30,313 bases of DNA from a virus, in IMG/VR virus record IMGVR_UViG_3300047274_000119, positions 1 through 30,313 of that record; one strand, 5' to 3'. The notes under the pieces were generated by a model that was not told the DNA's origin, did not search any database, and saw only the letters and a list, made by a program, of their open reading frames with translations. This document shows, piece by piece, positions 6,928-16,900 of the stretch; positions within the stretch are counted from its first letter, which is position 1, and the number at the start of each line of letters is the position of its first letter. Both the position numbers and the translations under genes were made by a program.

Positions 6928-8930
6928 TGGCGAGAGCTGCACCAGCCTTTAGCACGTTTGCAGCCGGTGAAATCTCCCCCCGCCTTGAGGGGCAGATTAC
7001 GCTTGAGAAGTACAGGCAGGGGCTGTCTGATCTTACCAACATGGTTGTCATGCCGCATGGAGGCGTACAGCGCCGGCCAGGCACTGAGTTTCTGGGCGAG
7101 GTGAAGAACAGCGCCGTCAAGACCAGGCTGATCCCGTTTCAGTTTAAGACTTCGGACACCTACATCTTGGAGTTTGGGCAGGAGACGATGCGGGTGTACC
7201 GCAACGGCTTGCAGGTTCTGACAGGTTCGGCCAAGACGATCACCGCTGTGACCCAGGCCAACCCTGGCGTTTTGACATCCAACTCGCACGGCTTCAGCAA
7301 CGGCGAAGAGATCTACATCACCGATGTCGGCGGGATGACGGAGTTGAACGGGCGCAACTTCATTGTTGCCAACGTGACCACCAACACGTTCACCCTGAAG
7401 GATGCGTTTGCCGCTGACATTGATACCACCAGCTTCACGACCTACACGTCTGGCGGAACGGCTGATAAGATCTATGAGATCAGCACGCCATACGTTGAGG
7501 CTGACCTGTTTGATCTGCGCTATGCGCAGTCGGCTGACACGATGTACATCGTGCATCCAAGCTACGATATTCGGATTTTGTCGCGTACCGGATCTGCAGC
7601 TTGGACGCTGACCACGGCCACCATCACCGGCACTCCTAGCCCTGGCCTGAGTGGCTCAAACAACCGCCCCAGCGTTGTTACTTTCTTTGAGCAACGCTTG
7701 GTCTTTGCCGGAACGAACAACAACCCACAAACGCTTTGGTTCTCAAAGAACGGCGATTATCTCAACTTTACGGTTGGCACGGCGGATAATGACGCGCTGA
7801 TTTACACGATCGCCTCAAGCCAAGTGAATGCCATCCGGTATCTGTCATCAACGCGGGTGCTGACGGTTGGCACTTCCGGCGGCGAATACGTTGTGACTGC
7901 AACCAATAGCGGGCCGATCACGCCCACCACGACGTTAATTAGGAAGTATTCAAACTACGGCACGGCATCGACAGAGCCTGTCCAGGTTGCGGATGTGACG
8001 CTGTTTCTGCAGCGCAACAACCGCAAGATCCGCGAGTTCAAATACGTCGGCGACATCAATGCAGACGCCTACACGGCTCCTGAGATGTCCATCTTGGCTG
8101 AACATATTACCCGTGGTGGGGTAACCCAATTCGCTTATCAGCAAGAGCCTGACAGCGTGATCTGGATGGTTCGGGCGGACGGCACATTGGTCGGCATGAC
8201 GTATCGCCGTGAAGAGCAAGTTGTGGCTTTTCACAAGCATGTGATCGGCGGAGAGTTTGGCGGCGGCCAGGCTGTTGTCGAAAGCATCGCAACCTTGCCT
8301 TCCGACACAGGCGAAGATGAGCTGTACATGATCGTGAAGCGCACAATCAACAGCGTCACCAAGAGATATGTAGAGCTTCTGAAACCGTTTGATTTTGGCA
8401 GCGCCACCACTGGCGCTTTCTTCGTAGATAGCGGGCTGGATTATAGCGGTTCGGCCACGACAAGTTTGTCTGGCTTGTTCCACCTTGAAGGCGAGACAGT
8501 TTCAATTCTAGCCAACGGGGCAGTTCATCCTGACAAGGAAGTCACATCTGGCGGTGTCGCACTAAACTTTAGCAGCACGGTTGCCGCTGTTGGCTACGGT
8601 TACAGCAGCAACTTGCAGACGCTGCGTATTGAGGCTGGATCTGTTGACGGCACCAGCCAGGGCAAACCCAAGCGCATTCACGCCATCACGGTTCGTCTGC
8701 ATGAGACTGTGGGCGCCGAGGTTGGCAATAGCGCTGGTGAGCTGGATCGGATTTACTTCCGCGACAGCTCAATGGCCATGGACACTGCAGTGCCTTTGTT
8801 CACGGGCGACAAGGACATTGAATTCCCTGGGGGCTTTGACGATGATGATCGCATCTATGTGCGACAGAACCAGCCGCTGCCACTAACAGTTCTTGCGCTC
8901 TTCCCGCGCATGAACACGTTCGACAAGTAG
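6927..8930 (+). CDS. Tail tubular protein B (T7 gp12-like nozzle protein)
   Basis: The nozzle protein assembles as a ring below the adaptor and contacts the fibres and the cell surface. The 667-residue product begins with the family signature FSTFAAGEISPRLEGQ, then a YRQGLSDLTNMVVMPHGGVQRRPGT segment near residues 29-53 (key residues G-L-x-D-x-x-N-M and GG-x-x-RRPGT). The rest is long beta-rich sequence with FKTSDTYILEFG, FEQRLVFAGT and a C-terminal lectin-like stretch. T7 gp12 is longer (794). It is joined to the preceding gene by a TAATG overlap. Confidence 0.92.
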   Translation: MARAAPAFSTFAAGEISPRLEGQITLEKYRQGLSDLTNMVVMPHGGVQRRPGTEFLGEVKNSAVKTRLIPFQFKTSDTYILEFGQETMRVYRNGLQVLTGSAKTITAVTQANPGVLTSNSHGFSNGEEIYITDVGGMTELNGRNFIVANVTTNTFTLKDAFAADIDTTSFTTYTSGGTADKIYEISTPYVEADLFDLRYAQSADTMYIVHPSYDIRILSRTGSAAWTLTTATITGTPSPGLSGSNNRPSVVTFFEQRLVFAGTNNNPQTLWFSKNGDYLNFTVGTADNDALIYTIASSQVNAIRYLSSTRVLTVGTSGGEYVVTATNSGPITPTTTLIRKYSNYGTASTEPVQVADVTLFLQRNNRKIREFKYVGDINADAYTAPEMSILAEHITRGGVTQFAYQQEPDSVIWMVRADGTLVGMTYRREEQVVAFHKHVIGGEFGGGQAVVESIATLPSDTGEDELYMIVKRTINSVTKRYVELLKPFDFGSATTGAFFVDSGLDYSGSATTSLSGLFHLEGETVSILANGAVHPDKEVTSGGVALNFSSTVAAVGYGYSSNLQTLRIEAGSVDGTSQGKPKRIHAITVRLHETVGAEVGNSAGELDRIYFRDSSMAMDTAVPLFTGDKDIEFPGGFDDDDRIYVRQNQPLPLTVLALFPRMNTFDK

Positions 8931-8939
8931 AGGTGATTG

Positions 8940-9461
8940 ATGTTTCAGTTCCTAGCACTTGGCGCTTCGATCCTCGGGGGCATATCGCAGAAGCGGGCTT
9001 CTGACAAAGCGGCTGCAGCTGCCAAAGCCGCTGGCGAGTTCAACGCCAAGATCATTGAGCGCGACATTGACCTTCTGGAGCGCCAGCGTCAGATCTTTAA
9101 CGCCAACTTCCTTGTTGAAGCTGAGCGATCAAAAATAGCCTTTGAGCGCGATGTGCAGGGCGCTGTGCGTGCTGGTTTCGGCTTTGCTGGGATCGACATA
9201 TCAGAAGGCTCTCCGCTGCAGATCTTGCGCGAGAACGCGCGTGAGTTTCAGTATCAGCAGGATGTTGCGGAGTTTAACCGCGAGATCGCCAACATGCAGA
9301 TTTCGGATCAGCAGGAAAGTGCTAGGCTGAATGCGCAGTTGTCCCGCATGGAAGGTGGCGCACAGGCTGCCGGCTTGCGTGCGTCTGGCAGGGCCAGCCT
9401 GATTGGCAGCGTCGGAACCGCCGCTCAGATCGGCTACGAATACAAACTGTTTGGTGGGTGA
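8940..9461 (+). CDS. Internal virion protein, gp14-like (putative)
   Basis: The 173-residue protein starts at ATG 8940 behind AGAGG (8929-8933). A TTG at 8937 is also in frame but lies too close to the ribosome binding site. Residues 1-20 are hydrophobic, followed by an Ala/Lys-rich helix, then a long charged helix. A glycine-rich patch (GFGFAGIDISEGSP, near 80-94) precedes a second long helix and a Gly/Ala-rich end. This layout and the position directly after the nozzle gene match T7 gp14-type ejection proteins, which enter the host outer membrane. Sequence identity to T7 is not visible; the role is inferred. Confidence 0.75.
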   Translation: MFQFLALGASILGGISQKRASDKAAAAAKAAGEFNAKIIERDIDLLERQRQIFNANFLVEAERSKIAFERDVQGAVRAGFGFAGIDISEGSPLQILRENAREFQYQQDVAEFNREIANMQISDQQESARLNAQLSRMEGGAQAAGLRASGRASLIGSVGTAAQIGYEYKLFGG

Positions 9462-9463
9462 CA

Positions 9464-11215
9464 ATGAAAATTCCAGTCTTCCGCTCTGAGGCTCAAGCCA
9501 CCAATGAAGCACCAGGTTCGCGCATTACTGCGCGGATGAATGCACAGCCATTCGTGCAGGCTGCCTTGGCCAAGGGTGAGGTCATCGGCGCGGCCATGAA
9601 GGGGATTGGCGACTACGCACTTGTGCGCGCCAAGGCTGAGGCCGAGGTGCAGTACAACGAGGCCATGCTTGCAGCCGAAGAAGAGATGCGCACGCTGGCC
9701 GAAAGCCTGAAAGAGAGCGGGCGCCTTGGCGATGTGATCAACGAAAAAGGCACCGGCGCTTGGCAGGTGCAGACCAAGGACATGCGTGAGCGTCTGGCCG
9801 ATGGGCTGTCCAGCCGATCGATGACGGACCAGTTTAATGCACGCTTCAATCAGCAAGAGCTGACCGTAAGGTTCCAGCTGCGTGATGCCATTGAGACCCG
9901 CATCAAGGCGCGTGCAGCTGCAGCGGCCAAGGCTCGGCAGGACGCGCTGGTTGCTCAACTCTCGGACCCACGCACTAATCCTGACATGGCAGCCATGCTG
10001 CTGACCAGCCAAAACGCAGAGCTGCAAGCAAGTGTCGCAAATGGCATTATGACGCCTGATACAATGGCAGCAGTGAACACTGAAATGGTCAATAAAATTG
10101 TTGGCAATGTGACCAAGGGCTATGTTTCCGCAGATCCGGCAAAAGCGATCGCGTTGATGAAGGCGCTGGAATATCAAGAGCAAGTTGACGCTGGCTTGAT
10201 GACCGCACAAGAAGCGGCAGAGCTGTCTGGCCTTGGCCCTGATGCGTCTTACACGCTGTCTGTTTTGCGCATGGCTCGACCAGATATTGTAATCGAAGCT
10301 CTCGGCGCTGCGGTCACAGAAGCCAATAAACTTGACGGCGCATTGGACGAGCTGCGCACGGAGCAAACGGCTGCAACCAACTTGTCTAATCAGAACCTCT
10401 ACAACTCAACATTTGGAGTTGATCCCACGGCTCCGGCCAGCTTGGATTTGACGCAGCGCCTGCAGGCTGCAAACCCTCAAGCTTTGGCTCTCGCCGGCAT
10501 CAGCCCAGATCAACCGATTAACGGCAAGCAATATTTGGACGCAGCAACAAATGCGCTTGATCGCCAGAACTTCTTGTCGTTCGAACAGCGCAAGACGCTC
10601 GACACGCACCGCAATCCGGATGTGGCGGGGCCGTTTGCTACGCAGACCGATCCTGGAGTTTACAAGAAGCTACATGACAAGCTGCTGAGTGGCACGCTCA
10701 CAATGCAGGATCTTGATGCCAACATTGGCGACTTGTCTCTGCAAGATTGGAAGGCAATGTCTGAAAACATGCAGACCGAGGCAGGAGAAAGCTTTAGGCT
10801 TGTTGATGATGGAGTAGCATCTGCCTTTAACTACAACAGGGCGGTGGCGCCTACAGATGATCAAGCGAAAGAGGCGCAGGCTGCCTACGCATTCGTGATC
10901 GCCCAGCTGACCCGTGAGTACAACGCAGCCCGAGAGGCTCGCAATCCGATGACATCAACGCAGCTTACAACCCGCGCCAATGAACTGGTGGACGAGCGCA
11001 TGGTGTCTTATCGGGCAAGCCTGAAGGCGCAACTCAGTGATTATCTTGCGACTCAGACACCATCTCTCGGAGTTACTTTGAGGCCTGGAAATGAGCTGGC
11101 AGATCTGGATGCCTGGTATGAAACTCTGACGGACCCCACACAAATTCAGCAATCTAAGCATGCTGCGATCCGTGCGCAGATCATGCGCTACACGACGATG
11201 ATACAAGGGCAGTGA
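9464..11215 (+). CDS. Internal virion (ejection) protein 1, gp15-like position
   Basis: This 583-residue protein is almost entirely helical and Ala/Gln-rich, without membrane spans. ATG 9464 is preferred over the in-frame GTG 9458: it leaves the GGTGGG ribosome binding site (9453-9458) free and starts just past the upstream stop at 9461. The N-terminal third has long helices rich in Ala and Glu (QYNEAMLAAEEEMRTLAESL). The remainder is less regular. T7 gp15 is 747 residues and occupies the same place. It probably forms part of the channel that carries DNA across the periplasm. No enzymatic motif was seen. Confidence 0.75.
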   Translation: MKIPVFRSEAQATNEAPGSRITARMNAQPFVQAALAKGEVIGAAMKGIGDYALVRAKAEAEVQYNEAMLAAEEEMRTLAESLKESGRLGDVINEKGTGAWQVQTKDMRERLADGLSSRSMTDQFNARFNQQELTVRFQLRDAIETRIKARAAAAAKARQDALVAQLSDPRTNPDMAAMLLTSQNAELQASVANGIMTPDTMAAVNTEMVNKIVGNVTKGYVSADPAKAIALMKALEYQEQVDAGLMTAQEAAELSGLGPDASYTLSVLRMARPDIVIEALGAAVTEANKLDGALDELRTEQTAATNLSNQNLYNSTFGVDPTAPASLDLTQRLQAANPQALALAGISPDQPINGKQYLDAATNALDRQNFLSFEQRKTLDTHRNPDVAGPFATQTDPGVYKKLHDKLLSGTLTMQDLDANIGDLSLQDWKAMSENMQTEAGESFRLVDDGVASAFNYNRAVAPTDDQAKEAQAAYAFVIAQLTREYNAAREARNPMTSTQLTTRANELVDERMVSYRASLKAQLSDYLATQTPSLGVTLRPGNELADLDAWYETLTDPTQIQQSKHAAIRAQIMRYTTMIQGQ

Positions 11216-11216
11216 C

Positions 11217-13844
11217 ATGGCTGGACTGATCGAAGACGACACCGACGTTGAGATGGGCCGCTATGACGAGGCCTATCAGATCAAGACATACTCCGGCCTG
11301 TCGCCCAGCAACATGCGCGGCGGTACTGTCCAGTACGATCCAATTCGGAAGGTTGAGGCTGTCTACGTTGATCTGCCATCGGGCGGTAAGCTGCGCATCG
11401 GCGATCGCCCTGTAACGCCAATGCAGGTGGCAGAGACGGACGCGGCGGCTGCCAAGAAGGAAGAGATGCTGGCACCGCAACCTGGCGCTACGTCCACATC
11501 GCCTGTGCCGACCAACGGTCGTGCGCCGATCGAAAGCATTATTGGTGGTGCAAACGGTCCAGAGCTGGCTGACTATGAAGCCGCCGGCTACACTGAAGCC
11601 GAAGTCATGCAGTACGAAAAGTCTCGCACCGAACAATACATGGCACAGCCCAACATTGCTGATGCGGTCAAGCTGACGCCTGATCAGATCAGCCAATACG
11701 CTGCGCAACCTGGTGCTGAGATGATCTCAGATTATCAGCCGCCAGAAATGTTTGAGGGTGCCGTTTCAGAAACGGTAAAGGGTCTTGCAAGGGGCGGCTT
11801 GGTTAATCCTTCAAAGTTCTTGAAGGAAAACTTTAATCTGTATGACCCGTTGGTTTTTCAAATTGTCGATCCCAAAACTGGCGAGTTTGATCCTCAGTTG
11901 AAGATTGTCAGCCGTGAAGAGAAGACGGAGATCGATCGGGCAATTGCAGCTGGCGAAATGCCCTTTGCACTGGACTTTGAGCAACTTGTGCAATCTGACG
12001 CTGAGGCTGGTCCTGGCGCCAAAATGATTGGCGGTTTGTCCCAGTTCGTCGGTGCGTTTGCAGGGGTTGGCAAGCTTTTCAAAGTTGGCAGCGGCCTTGT
12101 CGGTGCTGCATCTCAAGGCGCTGCCGCTGACTTTTTAGGATTTGAGGGCAATGAAGGTCGCTTGACTGATTTGCTGCTTGAGCTTGGGGTTCCTGAAAAC
12201 CGCGTGACCGACTTCTTGCGCACAGATCCTAACGACCCAGACTACGTTGGACGCTTCAAGAATGCGCTTGAAGGCGGCGTTCTTGGCGTCATTGCTGATC
12301 AGATTGCCCCTGTGTACCGCATGATCAAAGAGGGCGGCAGCAAAACAGAACTCGGCCAAGCTATCGGAGATCTGCGTTTCCAATCTCGGCAATTGTTCTC
12401 TGACCGTCTTTCCGATGTGATCGGCGCAGGCCGCGCTATCGCTCAGGGCGACACAGAAATGCTGGGCGAAGTATTTCAGCGTGGCAGGCCGCCGCAGAGC
12501 TTGAGTGCGGCTGCGCCTACAGATCGACCAGTTACGCCCGAATACCTTCAGCAGATCGGTGTTGAAGTGCCGCCTAGTCGGGGAGGCCTGCCTGGCCGCA
12601 TCTCGACCAGATTGCCAACAGCTGCAAAAGCAACAGAAGATCCAATGACGGGTGAGCTGATCATTGGCTACGACGAACTGAAAGCTGACCCCAAGGTGTT
12701 CGAGCCAAACGTCAACATCGTCAGGGATTACCCGAACATGCGTCCGCAGCCTGACGCCACGACAGACGAGACCGCAGAACAATTCGTCACCCATGTGAAG
12801 GACAACTTGCTCTATCTGCACGATCAAGTGCCAGAGACCACCCGTGCGCGTAGTCAGCTTTGGTATGACGGCGCACGCAACATTACCGATCGTTGGTCGA
12901 AAGAGTACGGCGTGGCTGACACTGGCGTTGCCGGTGCGCTTGCCGCCCTTTCGCCTCAAAAGGATTGGTATCAGAACGTCAGCTTGGCACAGCGCGTCCT
13001 TAACGTCGTCAAGTCAAAGGGCAACAATCCATCAGTGTTTTCTCCCGAGATGGAGCAAACATTCCGCAGGATCGAGTCGCTGAACAAGCCCAAGTATGAA
13101 CCCTTGCTGGATGCCATCAAGGGCAAGTCTTATGACGAAATCACTGACCCAGATCCGGCGGTTCAGAACACCCTGCGGGCATTGTTCGTTCGCCTGCACG
13201 ACCAAACCTACAGCTTGCCAGAATACAAGATTGTTGGCCCTGAAGGCGACTTCCTTGATGTTGCCAGAAATGCTGACGGTTCGTCGTCTCGCGTTGCCTG
13301 GGGTTCTCTCAACGAGATCGGCAAGGCGATCGGAGCGATTGAAGCGAACGGCAATGTCAGCACGATCTCGCGCCTCATGGGCGAACGCCATAAGGTCAGA
13401 AACTTCTACAACAACATCTACGATCCCAACTCTCCGTATGGTGACGTGACGATCGACACGCACGCAGTTGCGGCTGGCTTGTTGCGCCCGCTCAGTGGCA
13501 ACTCTCTTGAGGTTGACCACAACTTTAAAAACATGAGCGTTGCCGGTCGCGGGACGACAAAGGGTTCAGCGGTCAGCGGTGTTTCTGGCAACTACGGTTT
13601 GTACGCAGAGGCGTATCGACGCGCGGCTGCAGAGCGTGGTATACTTCCACGGCAGATGCAGTCTATCACATGGGAAGCGGTTCGTGGCCTGTTCCCTGAC
13701 ACGTTCAAGACCGCAAAGAACAATGCCGATGTCGATGCGATCTGGACAAGATACCGCAACGGCGAAATCGAAATTGACGAGGCGAGGAGTTTGGTAAGTG
13801 AAAGAGCAGGCGGCATCAGACCCCCAAGCTGGCAACAGCAGTGA
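11217..13844 (+). CDS. Internal virion protein 2 with an enzyme-like C-terminal domain
   Basis: An 875-residue protein in the ejection-protein block. Residues 1-180 are low in structure (Pro, Thr, Ala). Residues 180-300 include a Gly/Ala-rich, possibly membrane-active stretch (MIGGLSQFVGAFAGVGKLF). Residues about 530-870 look like a separate folded domain. RSQLWYDGARNITDRW is followed by GALAALSPQKDWYQNVSLA (near 572-592), then VTIDTHAVAAGL near 743-754. A segment near 790-826 holds YAEAYRRAAAERG, Q-x-Q-x-ITWEAVR. That motif order resembles a domain I recall from actinophages as DUF7178, whose helical pattern is glycosylase-like. The domain name is from memory. The ATG at 11217 lies just after the preceding stop (TGACATGG). 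Confidence 0.75.
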   Translation: MAGLIEDDTDVEMGRYDEAYQIKTYSGLSPSNMRGGTVQYDPIRKVEAVYVDLPSGGKLRIGDRPVTPMQVAETDAAAAKKEEMLAPQPGATSTSPVPTNGRAPIESIIGGANGPELADYEAAGYTEAEVMQYEKSRTEQYMAQPNIADAVKLTPDQISQYAAQPGAEMISDYQPPEMFEGAVSETVKGLARGGLVNPSKFLKENFNLYDPLVFQIVDPKTGEFDPQLKIVSREEKTEIDRAIAAGEMPFALDFEQLVQSDAEAGPGAKMIGGLSQFVGAFAGVGKLFKVGSGLVGAASQGAAADFLGFEGNEGRLTDLLLELGVPENRVTDFLRTDPNDPDYVGRFKNALEGGVLGVIADQIAPVYRMIKEGGSKTELGQAIGDLRFQSRQLFSDRLSDVIGAGRAIAQGDTEMLGEVFQRGRPPQSLSAAAPTDRPVTPEYLQQIGVEVPPSRGGLPGRISTRLPTAAKATEDPMTGELIIGYDELKADPKVFEPNVNIVRDYPNMRPQPDATTDETAEQFVTHVKDNLLYLHDQVPETTRARSQLWYDGARNITDRWSKEYGVADTGVAGALAALSPQKDWYQNVSLAQRVLNVVKSKGNNPSVFSPEMEQTFRRIESLNKPKYEPLLDAIKGKSYDEITDPDPAVQNTLRALFVRLHDQTYSLPEYKIVGPEGDFLDVARNADGSSSRVAWGSLNEIGKAIGAIEANGNVSTISRLMGERHKVRNFYNNIYDPNSPYGDVTIDTHAVAAGLLRPLSGNSLEVDHNFKNMSVAGRGTTKGSAVSGVSGNYGLYAEAYRRAAAERGILPRQMQSITWEAVRGLFPDTFKTAKNNADVDAIWTRYRNGEIEIDEARSLVSERAGGIRPPSWQQQ

Positions 13845-13989
13845 TGGAATTCTTGCGGTGATGCGCAAGTTCAATTTGCCCATGACCCGTGAGCAATACA
13901 TTGAACTTGCATACTTCGGCGAAGAACCAGAAGGATTTGGAGCAGAGCTTGAAGAAGCTCTGCCCGAGCAATTCCAAAAAGGTCAGTAA
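13798..13989 (+). CDS. Small acidic hypothetical protein between ejection genes
   Basis: A 63-residue protein with a GTG start at 13798. The start is supported by AGGAG at 13785-13789, eight bases upstream. It overlaps the end of the 875-aa gene by 47 nt. The core reads MTREQYIELAYFGEEPEGFGAELEEALPEQF, a pattern (TRExY-x-x-LAYFG...ELP) that I recall from many small phage proteins in this position. It is acidic and has no membrane span or Cys. Function unknown; a virion-assembly chaperone or minor internal protein is possible. The long overlap with a structural gene argues for co-translation. Confidence 0.65.
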   Translation: MKEQAASDPQAGNSSDGILAVMRKFNLPMTREQYIELAYFGEEPEGFGAELEEALPEQFQKGQ

Positions 13990-13991
13990 GC

Positions 13992-16900
13992 ATGGCAGTC
14001 GATCCCCAGCAACTCGCAACCGAGCAAGACCAGCGCCAGGCCATCACGCAGATGGGCGCACCGACCGAGTTTGCGCAGGGGCCTGAGCAAGCAGTTCGCG
14101 TGGCTGGTCCATTTGCTGAAGGTTTCATTGAGCTGCTCGGGAAGATGAAGGGCAGCGTCCAAGCGGCACCGGGAGCGACTACGCCTGGCCGCGTACCGAC
14201 ACCGCAAGAGCGTCGTCTGACCGACGACCCTCGTTTCTCTGAGCGTGCAACCAAGGAAGCCCTGGCGCCGCAGGTGCTGTCGCCGGAAGGCGTTACACGC
14301 TTTCAGGAGCGTGGCTTGCAGGCACCAGCTGTCAACGCACCGCTCACCGCCCAGCCGCAGGTGGATGTGCTACAGTCGGCCACTAGCGCCCTAAACGATC
14401 AAGCCGCAGAGGCGGCCACCAATGCCGAAGCAATCCGCACAGATGCCAGCAAGGCGCTGAACGCTGAGACGCAGGGCTTTCGGCCTGAAACCGGCGTGGC
14501 ACCGGAAGAGATCACAGATCCCGTCCTTGACGCCTTGTCTCAGCGCGATCTGCAGATCAAGAGCCTGAAGGACGGCGGCGACTTCAACTTCGACTACATG
14601 GCCACCACGGATGACGTGAAGGCTACGATCACGGCTGTCGCAGAAACACTATCCAGTGAACAGGCTGCCGTCACTCGCGGCGTCGTCACCAACAAGACGA
14701 CCATAGAGGAAGCTTCCAAGCTTGCGGCAGATGAGATCGGCCTGACCCGTCAGTTGCTCAAGCGCCGCGTCGGTGATGGCGCACTCAACGCTGCAGAGAT
14801 GGTGGCTGCCAGGGATCTCCTGGTGCGCAGCGCCACAAAGCTCACAGATCTGGCCGAGAAGGTTAAGACGGGTGAAGGCACCGCTGTCGATCGTCTGGCA
14901 TTGCGTCGGCAATTAGCGATCCATGCCGGCATTCAATTGCAGCTTAAAGGCTCTCAGACTGAGGCCGCGCGTGCGCTGCAGTCGTTCCGCATTCCGGTCT
15001 CTGGCGAACTCAACGCCCAGCGCATGAGCGAAGAAGCACTGCGTGCGCTGACCGATTCGGGATTTGACGGGGCAGGAGATGCAGCACTTGCACAGCGCAT
15101 TCTCGACATGGGCCGGTTGCCAGAAGGTAAGCGGCTGGCGGCATTGAATAAGCTCACGGAACGCGGCTGGTTCCTTAAAACGTCTGACGCAATTAATGAA
15201 GCTTACTTGGCTGGGCTTCTTTCAAGCCCAGCAACTCAGGCAAAAAACCTTTTGGGTGGTGTAAGCTTTATGCTTTACCAGATACCAGAAGAGATGATTT
15301 CTGGCTTGATTGGCGCAGGTATCCGCAAGGTGAAAGGCAAAGACTCGGCCTACAATCTTCGCGAAGATCAAGTTTATGTCTCGGATGCCATGGTCCGAAT
15401 GAAGGGCTGGATCGACAGCGTTGGCGATGCTTTCCGCATCGCTTCAATCGCAGCTAGAACTGAAATTCCAACGGATCAAGTCACCAAGCTTGACTACAGC
15501 GTTGGCTCAATCCGCTGGGACAACGAGAACTTGTTTGCGCGTGGCATCAACAACTTTGGCAAGATGACGCGAATTCCTTTCCGTATGTTGCTGGCGGGCG
15601 ACGAATTCTTTAAGACTGTTTCGCAGCGCGGCGAACTCTACGTTGCGGCTCATCGTCGGTATCAGGCAGGCCTGCGTGCTGGTGAAGACCCGCAGCGTGC
15701 GCTGGATGAGGCTGGCATGGTGCTGCTTGATCCGCGCGCTGTCAGCGATGATTTGGTTCTGAAGTCGCGCTACGACACGATGACAGCAGACACTGGGGAA
15801 ATTGGCAGGCTTGCTGGGAAACTTCAAAGCATACCGATCCTTGGTCGAATTCTTGTTCCGTTTTCTACCGCTCCGACGAATGAAGTGATGCGCACTCTAG
15901 AGCGCTTGCCGTTACCGACCAGCATAATAAATGGGTTCGCGAACATGCGCGGTGTGAACGGCCCCAAAGCGCAGCAATTGGCGATGGGCCGCGCGGCTGT
16001 CGGATCGATGACCTTTGCATATGCCGCACATCTTGCCGCGCAAGGTCGTATTACTGGTCCCACGCCAGAAAATTCGAAAGAGCGCCAAGCATTGCCGCCT
16101 GGCTGGCAGCCGTACAGCATTGTGCTGCGTGGCCCTAACTTTCCCAAAGATGAAGACGGTGACTACTTGCCGATGTACGACGAATACGGTCGGCCCAATG
16201 GCCCACTGAACTACGTTAACTATGCAGGATACGGCCCTGTTTCAGCTGTCGTAGGACTTGGCGCAACTATTCCGCAGATGATGGCCATGTCGCTCGATTC
16301 GGAGACGCTTCAGAAGATACCAGCCGTGGCGCTCGGTGCAGTTCTTGATTACTACAAAGAAGTCCCGATGATGCAGGGCCTTGCCCAAATCTTTGAATTT
16401 GGCAGGGACCTAGAGGCAGAGAGCATTCTGCGCAGCCCAGCTGTTGCCGCTACGCCGATCGGCCTGCCAAACATCTACAGTTCTCTGCAGCGTGCCTTGC
16501 TACGTGCGAACGATCCGACAAAGATCACCCCGCGTGATGATGTCGAGTACTACACGATGGAAGAAGCTGAAGCTGGATTTGCGGCAGGAGACCGTAGGTT
16601 TACACTTAGAGATGGCCGGATAGACTACTCACTTGTTGGCGTGCCAAAGGGTGATAGTGGCACACAGCTGCGCGAAAGCTTGACGATGCTGCGTGCATAT
16701 CAACAGCAGGACAGCATGTTTGCTGATGAGCGTGACCTGAACGCGGTTATGTACGACACGCTGGGCAACGTCATCGGCGCTGAAGACGTAAGCTTTTCGG
16801 CTCGCCCAGGCTTGTCTCTTTGGAACTTGACCACTGGCTTGGTCGTAAAGCCTGGTCGTGAGCTGACTGCGGTCGAGAGCGAGATGATGAAGCTGGCCAG

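Noticed and set aside
9434-10366. 310-codon minus-strand open frame
   Set aside because: It is antisense to the first ejection protein gene, its composition (Cys, His, Leu, Arg) is typical of reverse-complement reading, and there is no ribosome binding site or neighbour on that strand.
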